Assembly (NCBI RefSeq): GCF_023073315.1
Contig: NZ_JADPJH010000036.1
Coordinates: 1 to 64,000 of the forward strand
Length of the DNA: 64,000 nucleotides
Source of the DNA: Bradyrhizobium sp. 1
GTDB taxonomy: Bacteria; Pseudomonadota; Alphaproteobacteria; Rhizobiales; Xanthobacteraceae
Direction of reading: 5' to 3'
This document shows positions 35,112 to 44,119 of this stretch, one piece after another. The translations under genes and the position numbers were made by a program. How positions within the stretch are numbered: position 1 is the first letter of the stretch; every line of letters begins with the position of its first letter. The notes below the pieces were generated by a model. The model saw nothing but the letters and a program-made list of their open reading frames with translations. It did no database searches and was not told the origin of the DNA.

Positions 35112-36203
35112 ATGCGTTTGCTTTTGCCGAAAAGTGGGCTAATCGCCTTCGCAGCCTGCGCATCGCTCATGCTCGGAGCGCTCTTCGGATATCCTATGAA
35201 CGTGCTTGCGCCGCCGGCGGCGGCTGAGGATTCTCCCTGGCGGACTTCATACGATTGCAGCCCGCTGACCAAGATCGAGCAAGTTACAGTGGGCACCGCG
35301 CTAGCGCTCAGCGTCGGCACCCCAATCACGGCCGAAGGAGCCGGGCGCTATACCGAGGAAAAGCTCTCAGCAAAAACCGAGATATTTCCAACCACGCAAA
35401 ATGCGGTCGCGCTTGTGGCGGCGGGGAAATTGGATGCAGCGGTTGGCGGCCTGTCGTCGAACGTCTTCAACTCCATCGCGAACGGCATTCCGCTTGCGGT
35501 CGTCGCGGCCTATGGCCAGATAGATGCAAGCAATCCCGCAGGCGGCTTCATGGTTCGCACCGATCTGCTCGACAGTGGGACCATCCGCACGATGAAAGAC
35601 CTGAAGGGCCGCACAGTTGCCTTTCCGGGCACCGTCGGCAGCCCTTCGGCTTATCTGACTGAATTGCTTCTGGCCGAAGGTGACGTCACCTATCGAGACA
35701 TCAAGCATGTCAATCTGGGGTATTCCGACATGCTCGCCGCGTTTCAAAACCAGCGCGTCGATGCGGCGTATGTCGCGGCACCCTTCAAGGTCGGAGTCGA
35801 ACAGAGCAACGTGGCGCGCCCCTTCGGAAACGTGGCGCTCGTGGCCGGCCAGAGCAGCACCGGCATCCTCTTTGGCACGAGCCTGCTGCGCGATCGGCCC
35901 CAGGTCGCTTGCGCCCTCCTGCGCGCCCATCTCAAGACAGCGAGAATGGATCTTGCTCCTGGCTACAGCAAACGCGGCGACATCGCGAAATATTTCGTCG
36001 AGATCGGCAAGATGCCGGAAACTCTGGTCCGGTCCACTCCGGAGTATCGGTACGATCCGGAACTCGCCGTGTCTGAAAAAACCATGGCTCAAATGCAGAG
36101 AATGTTTATCGCGGACGGGGTCCTGAATATCCCGTCCCCGCTACCTTACGAGAAGATCGTACCTCTGCAGTTTCGAAAGGCCGTTCTCGATTCGATGAAG
36201 TAA
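35112..36203 (+). CDS. NMT1/SsuA-like ABC substrate-binding protein
   Basis: 363 residues from ATG 35112, 31 bases after the permease. A Sec signal peptide (LIAFAACASLMLGALFGY...AAAED) is cut near residue 38. The mature part follows the NMT1 pattern: VTVGTALALSVGTPITAEGA, AALVAAGKLDAAVGGLSSN-type ligand loop, DLKGRTVAFPGTVGSPSAYL and VDAAYVAAPF. Two Cys (DCSPL and VACALL) could pair. Such proteins bind sulfonates, nitrate, thiamine precursors or aromatic acids. The nearby GMC oxidoreductase suggests an alcohol-bearing organic ligand, but this is open. Confidence 0.9.
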   Translation: MRLLLPKSGLIAFAACASLMLGALFGYPMNVLAPPAAAEDSPWRTSYDCSPLTKIEQVTVGTALALSVGTPITAEGAGRYTEEKLSAKTEIFPTTQNAVALVAAGKLDAAVGGLSSNVFNSIANGIPLAVVAAYGQIDASNPAGGFMVRTDLLDSGTIRTMKDLKGRTVAFPGTVGSPSAYLTELLLAEGDVTYRDIKHVNLGYSDMLAAFQNQRVDAAYVAAPFKVGVEQSNVARPFGNVALVAGQSSTGILFGTSLLRDRPQVACALLRAHLKTARMDLAPGYSKRGDIAKYFVEIGKMPETLVRSTPEYRYDPELAVSEKTMAQMQRMFIADGVLNIPSPLPYEKIVPLQFRKAVLDSMK

Positions 36204-36305
36204 GAGCTCGATATCCGATTTCAAGCCCGAAGAGGGATAGGCACATCACGCTCGCGACAGGACCACGAAGACTGGTACGAGCATCTCTGTTAGAAGGTAT
36301 GAATA

Positions 36306-37940
36306 TTGCCAAGCGCTCATTTTTTCACGGATGATCTTGAATTTGACTTCGTAATCGTCGGAGCCGGCGCGGCCGGCTGCGTCTTGGCCAATCGTCTCAG
36401 CGAAAATCCGGAAAATTCGGTCTTGCTGATCGAAGCCGGCGGATCGGATCGGCATCCACTTATCCGGATTCCGGCAGGCTTCTTCTACCTCCTGACGCAT
36501 CCAAAGCTGAGTTGGGGTTTCAAGACCGAGCCCGAAGAAGGTACCTATAACAGAGCCATCAACTATCCGCGTGGAAAAGTGCTCGGAGGCAGCAGTTCGA
36601 TCAACGGCATGTGGCAGTCTTGGGGATTACCACGGGACTATGATTCCTGGGCGAAGGCCGGTTGCGACGGGTGGAGCTTCGACGACATCGCACAGTATAT
36701 GATGAAATCGGAAACCTACGAGGCCGGCTCGGAAGGAAGAGGCAAGACCGGTCCGCTGATCATATCCGATTTCGTCAAGCACCATCCCCTTACCGAGGAT
36801 TTTATCCGGGCTGGTCGCGAGCTACAGCTACCGGTCTTGAAAGACTACAATCGCGACACACGCGAGGGCGTGGGACTGGTGCAGCAGACCAGAACAGGCC
36901 GCTTCCGTGTAAGCACGGCGACCGCCTATCTTCGTCCTGCAATGAGCCGACGCAACCTGACTGTCGTCTGTCACGCTCACGCATGTCAGATTACCGTCAG
37001 GAACCAAGTTGCGACGGGCGTCACCTATCGTCGGCACGGCGAAACAAAGACGGCTCGCGCGCGCCATGAGGTAATCCTCTCGGCAGGGGCAATCGGATCG
37101 CCCCATCTGCTGCAACTTTCCGGGATCGGAAAGAGCGGCGACCTGCAAGCGCTTGGTATTCCCGTGATCCTCGATCTGCCGGGAGTGGGATACAACTTAC
37201 AGGATCACTATCTCGCGCGGGTTGTATATGAAGTTAGCGGGCAGTTGACGCTGAACGAGTTGAGTCGCGGCTGGCGACTGTGGCGCGAAATAGCTCGGTA
37301 TATATTCAAGGGCGAGGGAATTCTCACCTATTCCGCCGGCAACGGCACCGGTTTCTTTCGTAGCCATCCTGCATTGCCCCAGCCCGATTTGCAGTTCAAT
37401 TTCACACCGGCCAGCTACTCTTCGGCAAGGATCGGTAAGCTCGAGACAGTGCCCGCAGTCTCCTGCAGCGTCTGGCAGATGCGCCCCGAAAGTCGCGGCA
37501 GGATATCCGCAAAATCGACCGATCCATTCGCGGCACCTGACATCTCGCCTGCTTATTTAACGGCAGAGATTGACCGGAAAGCGATCGTAGAAGGACTGCG
37601 CATGTGCCGCAGGGTTATGAATTCATCGGCTTTCGCTGCTAATCGGAAAGCCGAACGATTACCCGGCGCAGCCGTGGAATGCTACGATGATTGGCTCGAC
37701 TTCGCTCGCAGAACCGGATCGACCGTCTATCATCCCGTTGGAACATGCCGCATGGGAGCAGGAGAAGATGCGGTCGTGGCTCCGGATCTAAAGGTTCGGA
37801 ATATCGAGCGACTGCGCGTGATCGACGCATCGATCATGCCGAGCATCACCTCATCGAACACGCATGCACCGACAGTCATGATCGCCGAGAAAGGCGCTGC
37901 CATGGTACTGGCGGACTTGCGGCGGAAGAGGACACCCTGA
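36306..37940 (+). CDS. GMC-family FAD oxidoreductase (alcohol/choline dehydrogenase type)
   Basis: 544 residues. TTG start at 36306 with AGAAGG eight bases upstream; the ATG at 36299 opens a frame of only 11 codons. The FAD Rossmann motif is VGAGAAGCVLANRLSENP with IEAGG. GMC signature 1 is GKVLGGSSSINGMWQSWG and signature 2 is LSAGAIGSPHLLQLSGIG. The catalytic His is in VYHPVGTCRMG and the C-terminal Asn/His in SSNTHAPTVMIAEKGA. It oxidises a primary or secondary alcohol using FAD. It lies between the NMT1 transporter and a second solute-binding protein, so it probably opens the pathway for the imported alcohol or terpenoid-like compound. Confidence 0.93.
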   Translation: MPSAHFFTDDLEFDFVIVGAGAAGCVLANRLSENPENSVLLIEAGGSDRHPLIRIPAGFFYLLTHPKLSWGFKTEPEEGTYNRAINYPRGKVLGGSSSINGMWQSWGLPRDYDSWAKAGCDGWSFDDIAQYMMKSETYEAGSEGRGKTGPLIISDFVKHHPLTEDFIRAGRELQLPVLKDYNRDTREGVGLVQQTRTGRFRVSTATAYLRPAMSRRNLTVVCHAHACQITVRNQVATGVTYRRHGETKTARARHEVILSAGAIGSPHLLQLSGIGKSGDLQALGIPVILDLPGVGYNLQDHYLARVVYEVSGQLTLNELSRGWRLWREIARYIFKGEGILTYSAGNGTGFFRSHPALPQPDLQFNFTPASYSSARIGKLETVPAVSCSVWQMRPESRGRISAKSTDPFAAPDISPAYLTAEIDRKAIVEGLRMCRRVMNSSAFAANRKAERLPGAAVECYDDWLDFARRTGSTVYHPVGTCRMGAGEDAVVAPDLKVRNIERLRVIDASIMPSITSSNTHAPTVMIAEKGAAMVLADLRRKRTP

Positions 37941-38007
37941 TCAATCGGATTGCGCGCCGGACGCCGGATGAACAGGTTAGCAATAGCGATACCCAAACGG
38001 AGGACCT

Positions 38008-39192
38008 ATGAAGACCCTATCGCTCGCTACCGCTCTGATGGCATGTCTCAGCTCGTCAGTGCTCGCGCAAAAGGCCTATGACCCAGGCGCAAGCGACGCC
38101 GAGATCAAGATCGGCATGACCGCGCCGCTGAGCGGTCCGGTCTCAGGGTATGGCGTCTCATGCGGAACGTTTGAAGCCTTCTTCAAGATGACCAATGAGA
38201 AGGGCGGCGTGAATGGCCGCAAAATCAATTTCACTTGCGAGGATGACGCCTACTCGCCGCCGAAGACTGTCGAAAAAACGCGCAAACTCGTCGAATCAGA
38301 TGACGTCCTGTTCATGTTCGCTTCCATCGGGGCAGGTGCCAACGCCGCCGTGCAGAAATATCTGAACCAGAAGGCTGTGCCCCAGATCTTCATCAATTCG
38401 GGTGCCTCACGATTCAACAACCCGAAGGAATTTCCCTACTCGATGCCTGCGGTCCCGAATTATCATACCGAAGCAAAGTTATTCGCTGATCACATCCGCA
38501 AGAATTCACCGAACGCCAAGGTAGCTCTGTTCTTTCAGAACGATGACTTCGGCAAGGATTATCTGAACGGCCTCAAGGACGGTTGGGGTGACGACACATC
38601 GAAGTTCCTGCTAGCAACCGAGCCTTTCGAGGTCTCCGAACCCACGATCGACTCCCACATCGTCAAGCTCAAGGCAACCGGCGCCGACGTCGTCGTGCTC
38701 GCAGCGGTGGGCAAACAAGCCACGCAAACGATCCGAAAGATTGCGGAACTCAACTGGAAAACTACAATCTACATTACCTGGGGCGCAGCCAACATTCCGC
38801 TGGTCTTCGAACCGGCCGGATTGCAGAACTCCGTCGGCATCATCTCAACGGCGATCTACAAGGACATTGGTGATCCCGGCACGGCGAAGGACCCCGACAC
38901 AATCGCGTACATGGGATTCATGGAGAAGTACGCTCCCTCGATGAACGCTGCTCACACGACCAACGCCCAAGCTTATGTGATGGCGAACGTTTTGCTCGAT
39001 GTCCTCAGCCGGGCCGGCGATAACCTGACGCGGTCAAACATCATGAAAATGGTCGGAAGCATCGACATTGCACCGCCGCTCTTCCGTCCGGGCTTGAGAT
39101 TTAAGACCGCGCCGGATGACTATGACGGCATCAAGACCTTCAAAATGATGCGATTCGACGGCAAGGGGTGGGTCGAGGCGACCGGACTCTAG
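38008..39192 (+). CDS. ABC transporter substrate-binding protein, branched-chain amino-acid type (Peripla_BP_6), second paralogue
   Basis: 394 residues with a Sec signal peptide (MKTLSLATALMACLSSSVLA). The mature start YDPGASDAEIKIGMTAPLSG closely parallels the paralogues at 29.7 and 42.2 kb, and YSPPKTVEKTRKLVESDDV repeats the same landmark. No Liv-type permease or ATPase genes adjoin it. Two Cys (SCGTF, FTCEDD) are unique to this copy. It likely feeds a transporter encoded elsewhere with the substrate of the neighbouring GMC enzyme. A hairpin follows the gene. Confidence 0.9.
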   Translation: MKTLSLATALMACLSSSVLAQKAYDPGASDAEIKIGMTAPLSGPVSGYGVSCGTFEAFFKMTNEKGGVNGRKINFTCEDDAYSPPKTVEKTRKLVESDDVLFMFASIGAGANAAVQKYLNQKAVPQIFINSGASRFNNPKEFPYSMPAVPNYHTEAKLFADHIRKNSPNAKVALFFQNDDFGKDYLNGLKDGWGDDTSKFLLATEPFEVSEPTIDSHIVKLKATGADVVVLAAVGKQATQTIRKIAELNWKTTIYITWGAANIPLVFEPAGLQNSVGIISTAIYKDIGDPGTAKDPDTIAYMGFMEKYAPSMNAAHTTNAQAYVMANVLLDVLSRAGDNLTRSNIMKMVGSIDIAPPLFRPGLRFKTAPDDYDGIKTFKMMRFDGKGWVEATGL

Positions 39193-39207
39193 TTGCCGGG
39201 AAAAATC

Positions 39208-39240
39208 CGCCGGTCTGGTCTAGTGTGGCCTGGACCGGCG
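39208..39240 (+). terminator. Possible hairpin terminator after the second solute-binding protein gene
   Basis: An 8-bp perfect stem CGCCGGTC / GACCGGCG with a 17-base loop begins 15 bases after the stop codon. There is no T-run, so efficiency is uncertain. Confidence 0.4.
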
Positions 39241-39271
39241 TCGTCCTCGCTAGCTGCGATATTCCTGGGCT

Positions 39272-40170
39272 TTACGAGCCGCAGCAACAAGACTTTCGCC
39301 GACGGTAGCGATTCAAGCCCATGACTTCCGCTATACCAGCGGCGCCGACCCTGTGAGTTGGCTTGCCAGCTGCATCTGGAACAGGTGCCGCGATAGTCGT
39401 GATGCCAGCCAGTAAATTCCCGAAATCGACGCCATTACCATCGATGCGACAGCGTTTCACTTCAGCGAGCCACTTCCGCTGAGTGGGCGGTTGCGCCCAG
39501 CGACCAGACGTCCTCATGACCCATGATACAAAGGCAGCCGACCATGGAACGCTGTGGTCGAGGCCGGTCAGGGTGTCATTGCCAACGCCTTCCTTCCAGT
39601 ATTGGCCGAAATATTTATGCCATGCGTCTTCGCCTTCCTTGTGACCGATCTGGGTTGCGTGTCCGGCAATATCATAGGTCTGATTGCCGAATTTTTGCCA
39701 TTGGTCGAGCGCCGTTTGAGCGGCCCGCGCGGCGAACGAACCCGCTGACACGCTAGCGACAACGGTGCCGGTGTTGGTGGCGTCCGATACCGAGGCGTCG
39801 AGGTTGGCCACGGCGCGACTCGACAACAAACTGGTCGCGACCAGGGGAGCAAGCCAGATGACCTTTGTGCGCCCCAGCCAGTATCTTCGGTCGTCAATTC
39901 CCGTCTGGCCACCGTTCACGGCAAACGTAACGCCGACGATATCGTCGGCATCGGCGAGGTCGTTGCCGGAGTTTCCCTGGTAAGCGTTCGCAGCCCATTC
40001 CGCGGCGGCAATTTCAGGGCAATGAGCGGGATCGTACGCGAGGTGTCGGGAGTTATTTCGAGCGCGACTCCTAGTTGTTGCCCGTATTTGGCATAAGACC
40101 CCCGGCTTCGGTCAGTTGCACGCCCTTTGACGAGCGCATGTCAATTTGTTGCTCGCCCTTTCGGTCGTTC
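39272..40170 (-). pseudogene. Decayed cell-wall/chitin hydrolase: GH19-like part followed by DUF2272-like part
   Basis: Reading the minus strand, GNDRKGE...KGVQLT, then GSYAKYGQQLGVALEITPD, then PEIAAAEWAANAYQ, DLADADDIVG and FAVNGGQTGIDDRRYWLGR occur in order but in three different frames. Together they trace the C-terminal half of a GH19 chitinase/endolysin (RGxxQLTGRxNY, YGxxLG, INGGxNGLxDR). A further open segment to 39272 contains WHKYFGQYWKEG and LDHSVPWSAAFVSWVMR, which resembles the DUF2272 amidase-like domain. A 215-residue frame from 39919 covers only the last part. The gene is broken and the fusion itself may be natural or a relic. Confidence 0.6.
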
Positions 40171-40396
40171 CCAACATGGCTATGATGACGAGAGTGATTG
40201 GCATGATACCATTTTCTCGTTTCTGTCCTGGTTCTGATCGCTAGAATAGGGGGGGTCTGTCGATGTCGCTTTGGTTGCGGCATGTCCTGTTCAAGAGTCC
40301 CGCGTGACCATCGAGGATGTCTGACCGCCGATTTGCATTGGCTTGCTCGCTCGGCAGTCCGCGCAACGCTTTATACCGGCGGTGCTGTTTTCAATT

Positions 40397-41962
40397 TCAG
40401 GAACCGCTGATGCGGGTCGCGCGGTCCTTCCAGAACGGCGCCTTGAGCTCTCCGCGCAAGACCTTTCCGGTAGCGGTCCTCGGCAGAGCCGCGACGAAAT
40501 CAACCGAGGTCACTTTCTTTACGGGCCCGACAACCTCTCTCGTATACGAAATGAGTTCTTCCTTGGAAGCCTTCGCTCCTTTCTTCAGTACCACGACGGC
40601 CCTGGGCGTTTCCCCCCATTTTTCATCCGGCACACCGAAGACCGAGACTTCGGCCACGGCCGGGTGATTGGTAAGGGCTTCTTCCAGCTCTGACGGCCAG
40701 ATATTGTAGCCGCCCGAAACGATCATATCGTCCTTGCGGTCGACCAGGTAGACGAAGCCGTCCTCATCCATGAAGCCCATATCGCGGGTCAGGATACTGC
40801 CATCCGGCAGCGTGCGCACGGCCTTTCCCTCCGGATCGTTCCACAAGCCGCTCATGGTCCCCGGTCCAAGGCATGCAATCTCACCGATGGCATCCGGCGG
40901 AAGAAGGTTTCCGTTTTCATCGCGAATTGTCACGAAGTTGTTTCCGGTAGGCCGGCCAGCCGACCGGAGGCGACGCAATTCAGCCTCGGTGCCATCAACA
41001 CGGTGATGATGAGGCAGCAGCATCGTGATCGGCATGGCTTCGCTTTGCGCATAGAGCTGGTACAATGTTGGGCCAAAGACACGAATGGCCTCCCGCAGCG
41101 TATTCGTTGCGATCGGCGACCCAGCATACATCAAGCATTTGAGGGCGGAGAAGTCTCGCGATCGTGCCGTGTCATCCGCAACCATCTCGCGTATCATGAC
41201 GGGAGCCGCCGCGGCGTGCGTAATCTTCTCGCGCTCGAGCAGTTCGAGGGTGTGTCTGGCATCAAACGCGGGCATCGGGATGATCCGACCGCCAACGGTC
41301 AGAAATCCCCAAAGGAACGCGATTCCCAGATGCGCGAGGGAGCAGGGCACGAGATAGCGGCTTGTTTCATCGATCATCGGCGTACCCCAGCGCCATTCGC
41401 TATTGTAAGCGGTCCAGCGCCCCACCGAATGATAGACCCCCTTGGGCTTGCCGGTCGTGCCACTGCTGAACCGGATGATGTGCACATCGTCATCGGTCAC
41501 CGGAACGATTTTGTCCTCTGCTGACGCAGAGGCCAACGCGTCCTCATAGCAAACCGTTCCGGCCGGAGCCTCGCCGTCAAAGACGATCACGGTTTTGAGG
41601 CTCTTCAGATCGGTCAGGAGGGGGGCGAGGGCTCTGTAGTATTTGGCCTGAACTAGAAGAACACGTGCTCCCGTCAACTCAAGCAGATAACGGTTCACAC
41701 TCGGTGCGTGGTACGTATAGAGGGTCGCTCGCGGATTATTCGCCAAAGCGCAGGCTGCGGCCTGCTCGACGGTTTCGAAAGCATTGTCAGCGAGCACCGC
41801 AACGGGATCGCCTTTGCCTGCGCCGGAATGACGCAATACGTTCGCCAACAAAATTGCACGATGGTACAGTTCTGCGTAGGTCTGCTCGCGTTGCTGAAAA
41901 GATACGGCGATATTCTTTGCATAAATTCGACCGGATTGGCGGATAATCGAAGCCGGATCCAT
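40397..41962 (-). CDS. Acyl-CoA synthetase (AMP-forming)
   Basis: 521 residues from the ATG complement at 41962, preceded by GGGAGAAAC; a longer frame to 42130 has no binding site. The P-loop is IIRFSSGTTGKPKG, A5 is LYAQSEAMP, the hinge is DEDGFVYLVDRKDDMIVSGG, and the catalytic Lys lies in RTATGKVLRGEL. The A5 segment Y-A-Q-S-E is typical of the CaiC-like or cyclohexanecarboxylate-type ligases. It heads no operon but lies directly downstream of the third solute-binding protein on the same strand. It should activate the acid that protein captures. Confidence 0.93.
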   Translation of the reverse strand: MDPASIIRQSGRIYAKNIAVSFQQREQTYAELYHRAILLANVLRHSGAGKGDPVAVLADNAFETVEQAAACALANNPRATLYTYHAPSVNRYLLELTGARVLLVQAKYYRALAPLLTDLKSLKTVIVFDGEAPAGTVCYEDALASASAEDKIVPVTDDDVHIIRFSSGTTGKPKGVYHSVGRWTAYNSEWRWGTPMIDETSRYLVPCSLAHLGIAFLWGFLTVGGRIIPMPAFDARHTLELLEREKITHAAAAPVMIREMVADDTARSRDFSALKCLMYAGSPIATNTLREAIRVFGPTLYQLYAQSEAMPITMLLPHHHRVDGTEAELRRLRSAGRPTGNNFVTIRDENGNLLPPDAIGEIACLGPGTMSGLWNDPEGKAVRTLPDGSILTRDMGFMDEDGFVYLVDRKDDMIVSGGYNIWPSELEEALTNHPAVAEVSVFGVPDEKWGETPRAVVVLKKGAKASKEELISYTREVVGPVKKVTSVDFVAALPRTATGKVLRGELKAPFWKDRATRISGS

Positions 41963-42157
41963 TTGTTTCTCCCAGTGTGATTGCTGTGTTGGAATAGCCG
42001 AGCGATCTTTGAGCCGCTCTTTCGTATTAACAATCGGACGCAAATCCCAAGTTCGTGCAGGCAAAACGCGGCCGTGGGATAACCGAGCTACAATCGCGCC
42101 GCAGCTAGGGGCCTCCTGGCTAAAGCGCACCCTCTCAGCTCGCGGAGACCTACTATT

Positions 42158-43381
42158 TCAATCCGACGTCCCTGCGTTGATGACATCCCCAAACAGCTCC
42201 CAACGCTCTCCTTTGAATTTCATGAGTTGAAATTGCGTGATCGGTGCAAAGTCTGTTGGGCTGGTGTTGATGAGGATGCCCGGCAACAATCCAGGAAGTT
42301 GGAGGTTTTTGACGCTCGCGGCCTGCGCCATCACGTTTTCGCGCGTCAGATTATTGCCGCACTTGGTGAGGACATGAACGAGAGTTTGGGCTGCGCTGTA
42401 CGCATATACTCGCAGAGTGTCGGATTTGTTGGCCTCAGGTAGATATTTGGCCATGAAGTCGTAATAGGCCTTCATGCCGTCATCATCCTTCCACTGCGGG
42501 TCGGTCGGATCCTTCAAATAGGCAACCGAGATGATGTCCTGTGCGTTTTCGATACCTGCGGGAGTTATGACACTGGCAATCGAGATTGCATTGTTGTTCA
42601 GGATATGAATCGGCTTCCACCCGATCTCACCGGCCTTGCGGATGGCCTGCGCCGCAAACTTGTTTGTCGTGACGTTCACGAAAACGTCCGCGCCGCGTGA
42701 CTTGAAGGTTGCTACCTGGGATTCGATGGTCGGTGACGTCGTTTCATAACTTTCTTCGGCAACAATCATGGAGGAGACCTTCGCTCCCAGACCCTCCTTC
42801 AAACCTTTGAGATAGTCTTTTCCAAAATCGTCGTTCTGATAGAGAACGGCAATCCGCGCATCAGGCTTCGTCTTCAGGATGTATTTTGCATAGACGCGAG
42901 CCTCGCTCTTGTAGTTGGGCTGCCATCCCATCGTCCACGGAAAGTTCTGAGGATCATTCCACCGCGTCGCTCCGCTGGCGACAAAAAGCTGCGGGACCTT
43001 CTTCGCGTTCAGGTATTTCTGAATGGCGGCGTTGGGCGGCGTGCCCACCGCGTGAAATAGCAGCAGAACATCATCGTCCTCCACCAGCTTTCGCGCCTGT
43101 TCGACTGCCTTTGGTGGACTATAGGCATCATCGTAGGAGATGAAATTGATCTTGCGGCCATTGATCCCACCGTCGTCATTTACTTTTCTGAAATAGGCTT
43201 CCTCGGTTCTTCCTATTACCCCATAAGCTGACGCCGGACCGCTGTATGGGTTGGTGTTTCCGATCTTTATCTCGGTATCACTTACACCAGGACCATATTT
43301 TGCCTGGGCAATCGCTGAGCCTTTGCCGATTGCTGATAGCGCGACGACAACAAGAGCCAGTCTCATCAGATTGGTCCACAT
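42158..43381 (-). CDS. ABC transporter substrate-binding protein, branched-chain amino-acid type (Peripla_BP_6), third paralogue
   Basis: 407 residues from the ATG complement at 43381 with GGAGAGGAAAC upstream. The Sec signal (LVVVALSAIGKGSAIAQA) precedes YGPGVSDTEIKIGNTNPYSG. The YSPPKAVEQARKLVEDDDV landmark recurs. It diverges from the NTF2-like gene at 43.7 kb, and a 15-bp palindrome lies between them. No cognate permease is in the window. It likely serves the acyl-CoA locus on both sides. Confidence 0.9.
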   Translation of the reverse strand: MWTNLMRLALVVVALSAIGKGSAIAQAKYGPGVSDTEIKIGNTNPYSGPASAYGVIGRTEEAYFRKVNDDGGINGRKINFISYDDAYSPPKAVEQARKLVEDDDVLLLFHAVGTPPNAAIQKYLNAKKVPQLFVASGATRWNDPQNFPWTMGWQPNYKSEARVYAKYILKTKPDARIAVLYQNDDFGKDYLKGLKEGLGAKVSSMIVAEESYETTSPTIESQVATFKSRGADVFVNVTTNKFAAQAIRKAGEIGWKPIHILNNNAISIASVITPAGIENAQDIISVAYLKDPTDPQWKDDDGMKAYYDFMAKYLPEANKSDTLRVYAYSAAQTLVHVLTKCGNNLTRENVMAQAASVKNLQLPGLLPGILINTSPTDFAPITQFQLMKFKGERWELFGDVINAGTSD

Positions 43382-43628
43382 ATTGTTTCCTCTCCCTGGA
43401 AAATTGAATCGACTCGGCGGAGGCAGATGTGTCTTCGGCGCCTGGATCCGAGCCACGTGTCGACGAGTTTGCTTGGACCGAGAATGTTCGCCGACAAGGA
43501 CAATCCCTTGAGGAGGCGTCCGTCCCCGCCCGACGCAGCCTCGTCAAACGGCGAGCCTCCGTCGTCATTTTCCCAATCCTCAGCATCGAGGGCCGTTGCT
43601 CTCTCGGATCAAATGTGGTAAAAAACCA

Positions 43629-43643
43629 AATCGAAATTCGATT
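43629..43643 (+). promoter_or_regulatory. Palindromic operator candidate in the divergent 43.4-43.7 kb region
   Basis: AATCGAA-A-TTCGATT is a perfect 15-base palindrome, 17 bases before the NTF2-like start codon. A related half (ATCGAATCGAA) lies before the TetR gene at 48.5 kb. TetR control of this operon is the simplest reading. Confidence 0.6.
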
Positions 43644-43660
43644 CTATAAGGAATGTGCAG

Positions 43661-44119
43661 ATGACGCAAGCGATGAAAAAGGCCGCCCCCGTTTTTGAGG
43701 TGGTCCCCTACGGCCATCCCGACTTCTTCAAGCGCTACGGGGATGCCTGGGGTAATAAGGAAACTCTGATCAGCTATTACGCAGAGAACGGCCAGTACAC
43801 TGACAAGGCGTCGAGTGTGGTCGTGAAGGGGCGTGAGATGATCTCTCGCTTTATGAACGTTTATCTTCGGTTCTCCCCTCTCTGCACGGTGACCTTTACG
43901 AACGTTACCGCTGCTGAAAATGGCTTTGCGGCGGAATGGGTCTGGGAAGGGACCAACGACGGGCCGTTGCGTCTCCATGGGTTCAATTGCCCGCAAGACG
44001 GCTCGGCGTGGTGTATCGACGGCGTGTCGGTCTGTACGGTCAACAGTAAAGGGCAAATCCAGACGCATGCTGACTACTGGGATTCCGAGGCGCTGTTGCG
44101 AACCTGGAAGGTGTTTTGA
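43661..44119 (+). CDS. NTF2-like (SnoaL/nuclear transport factor 2 fold) protein
   Basis: 152 residues from ATG 43661, eight bases after AAGGA; GTG 43655 is too close to the site. The fold is suggested by FFKRYGDAWGNKETLISYYA, VVKGREMISRFMNVYL and the late ADYWDSEALLRTW, typical of SnoaL-like isomerases and dehydratases. It could act on a ring or polyketide-like intermediate. It is the first gene of an operon running to the CoA ligase at 48.4 kb. Its stop overlaps the phosphotransferase start. Confidence 0.8.
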   Translation: MTQAMKKAAPVFEVVPYGHPDFFKRYGDAWGNKETLISYYAENGQYTDKASSVVVKGREMISRFMNVYLRFSPLCTVTFTNVTAAENGFAAEWVWEGTNDGPLRLHGFNCPQDGSAWCIDGVSVCTVNSKGQIQTHADYWDSEALLRTWKVF

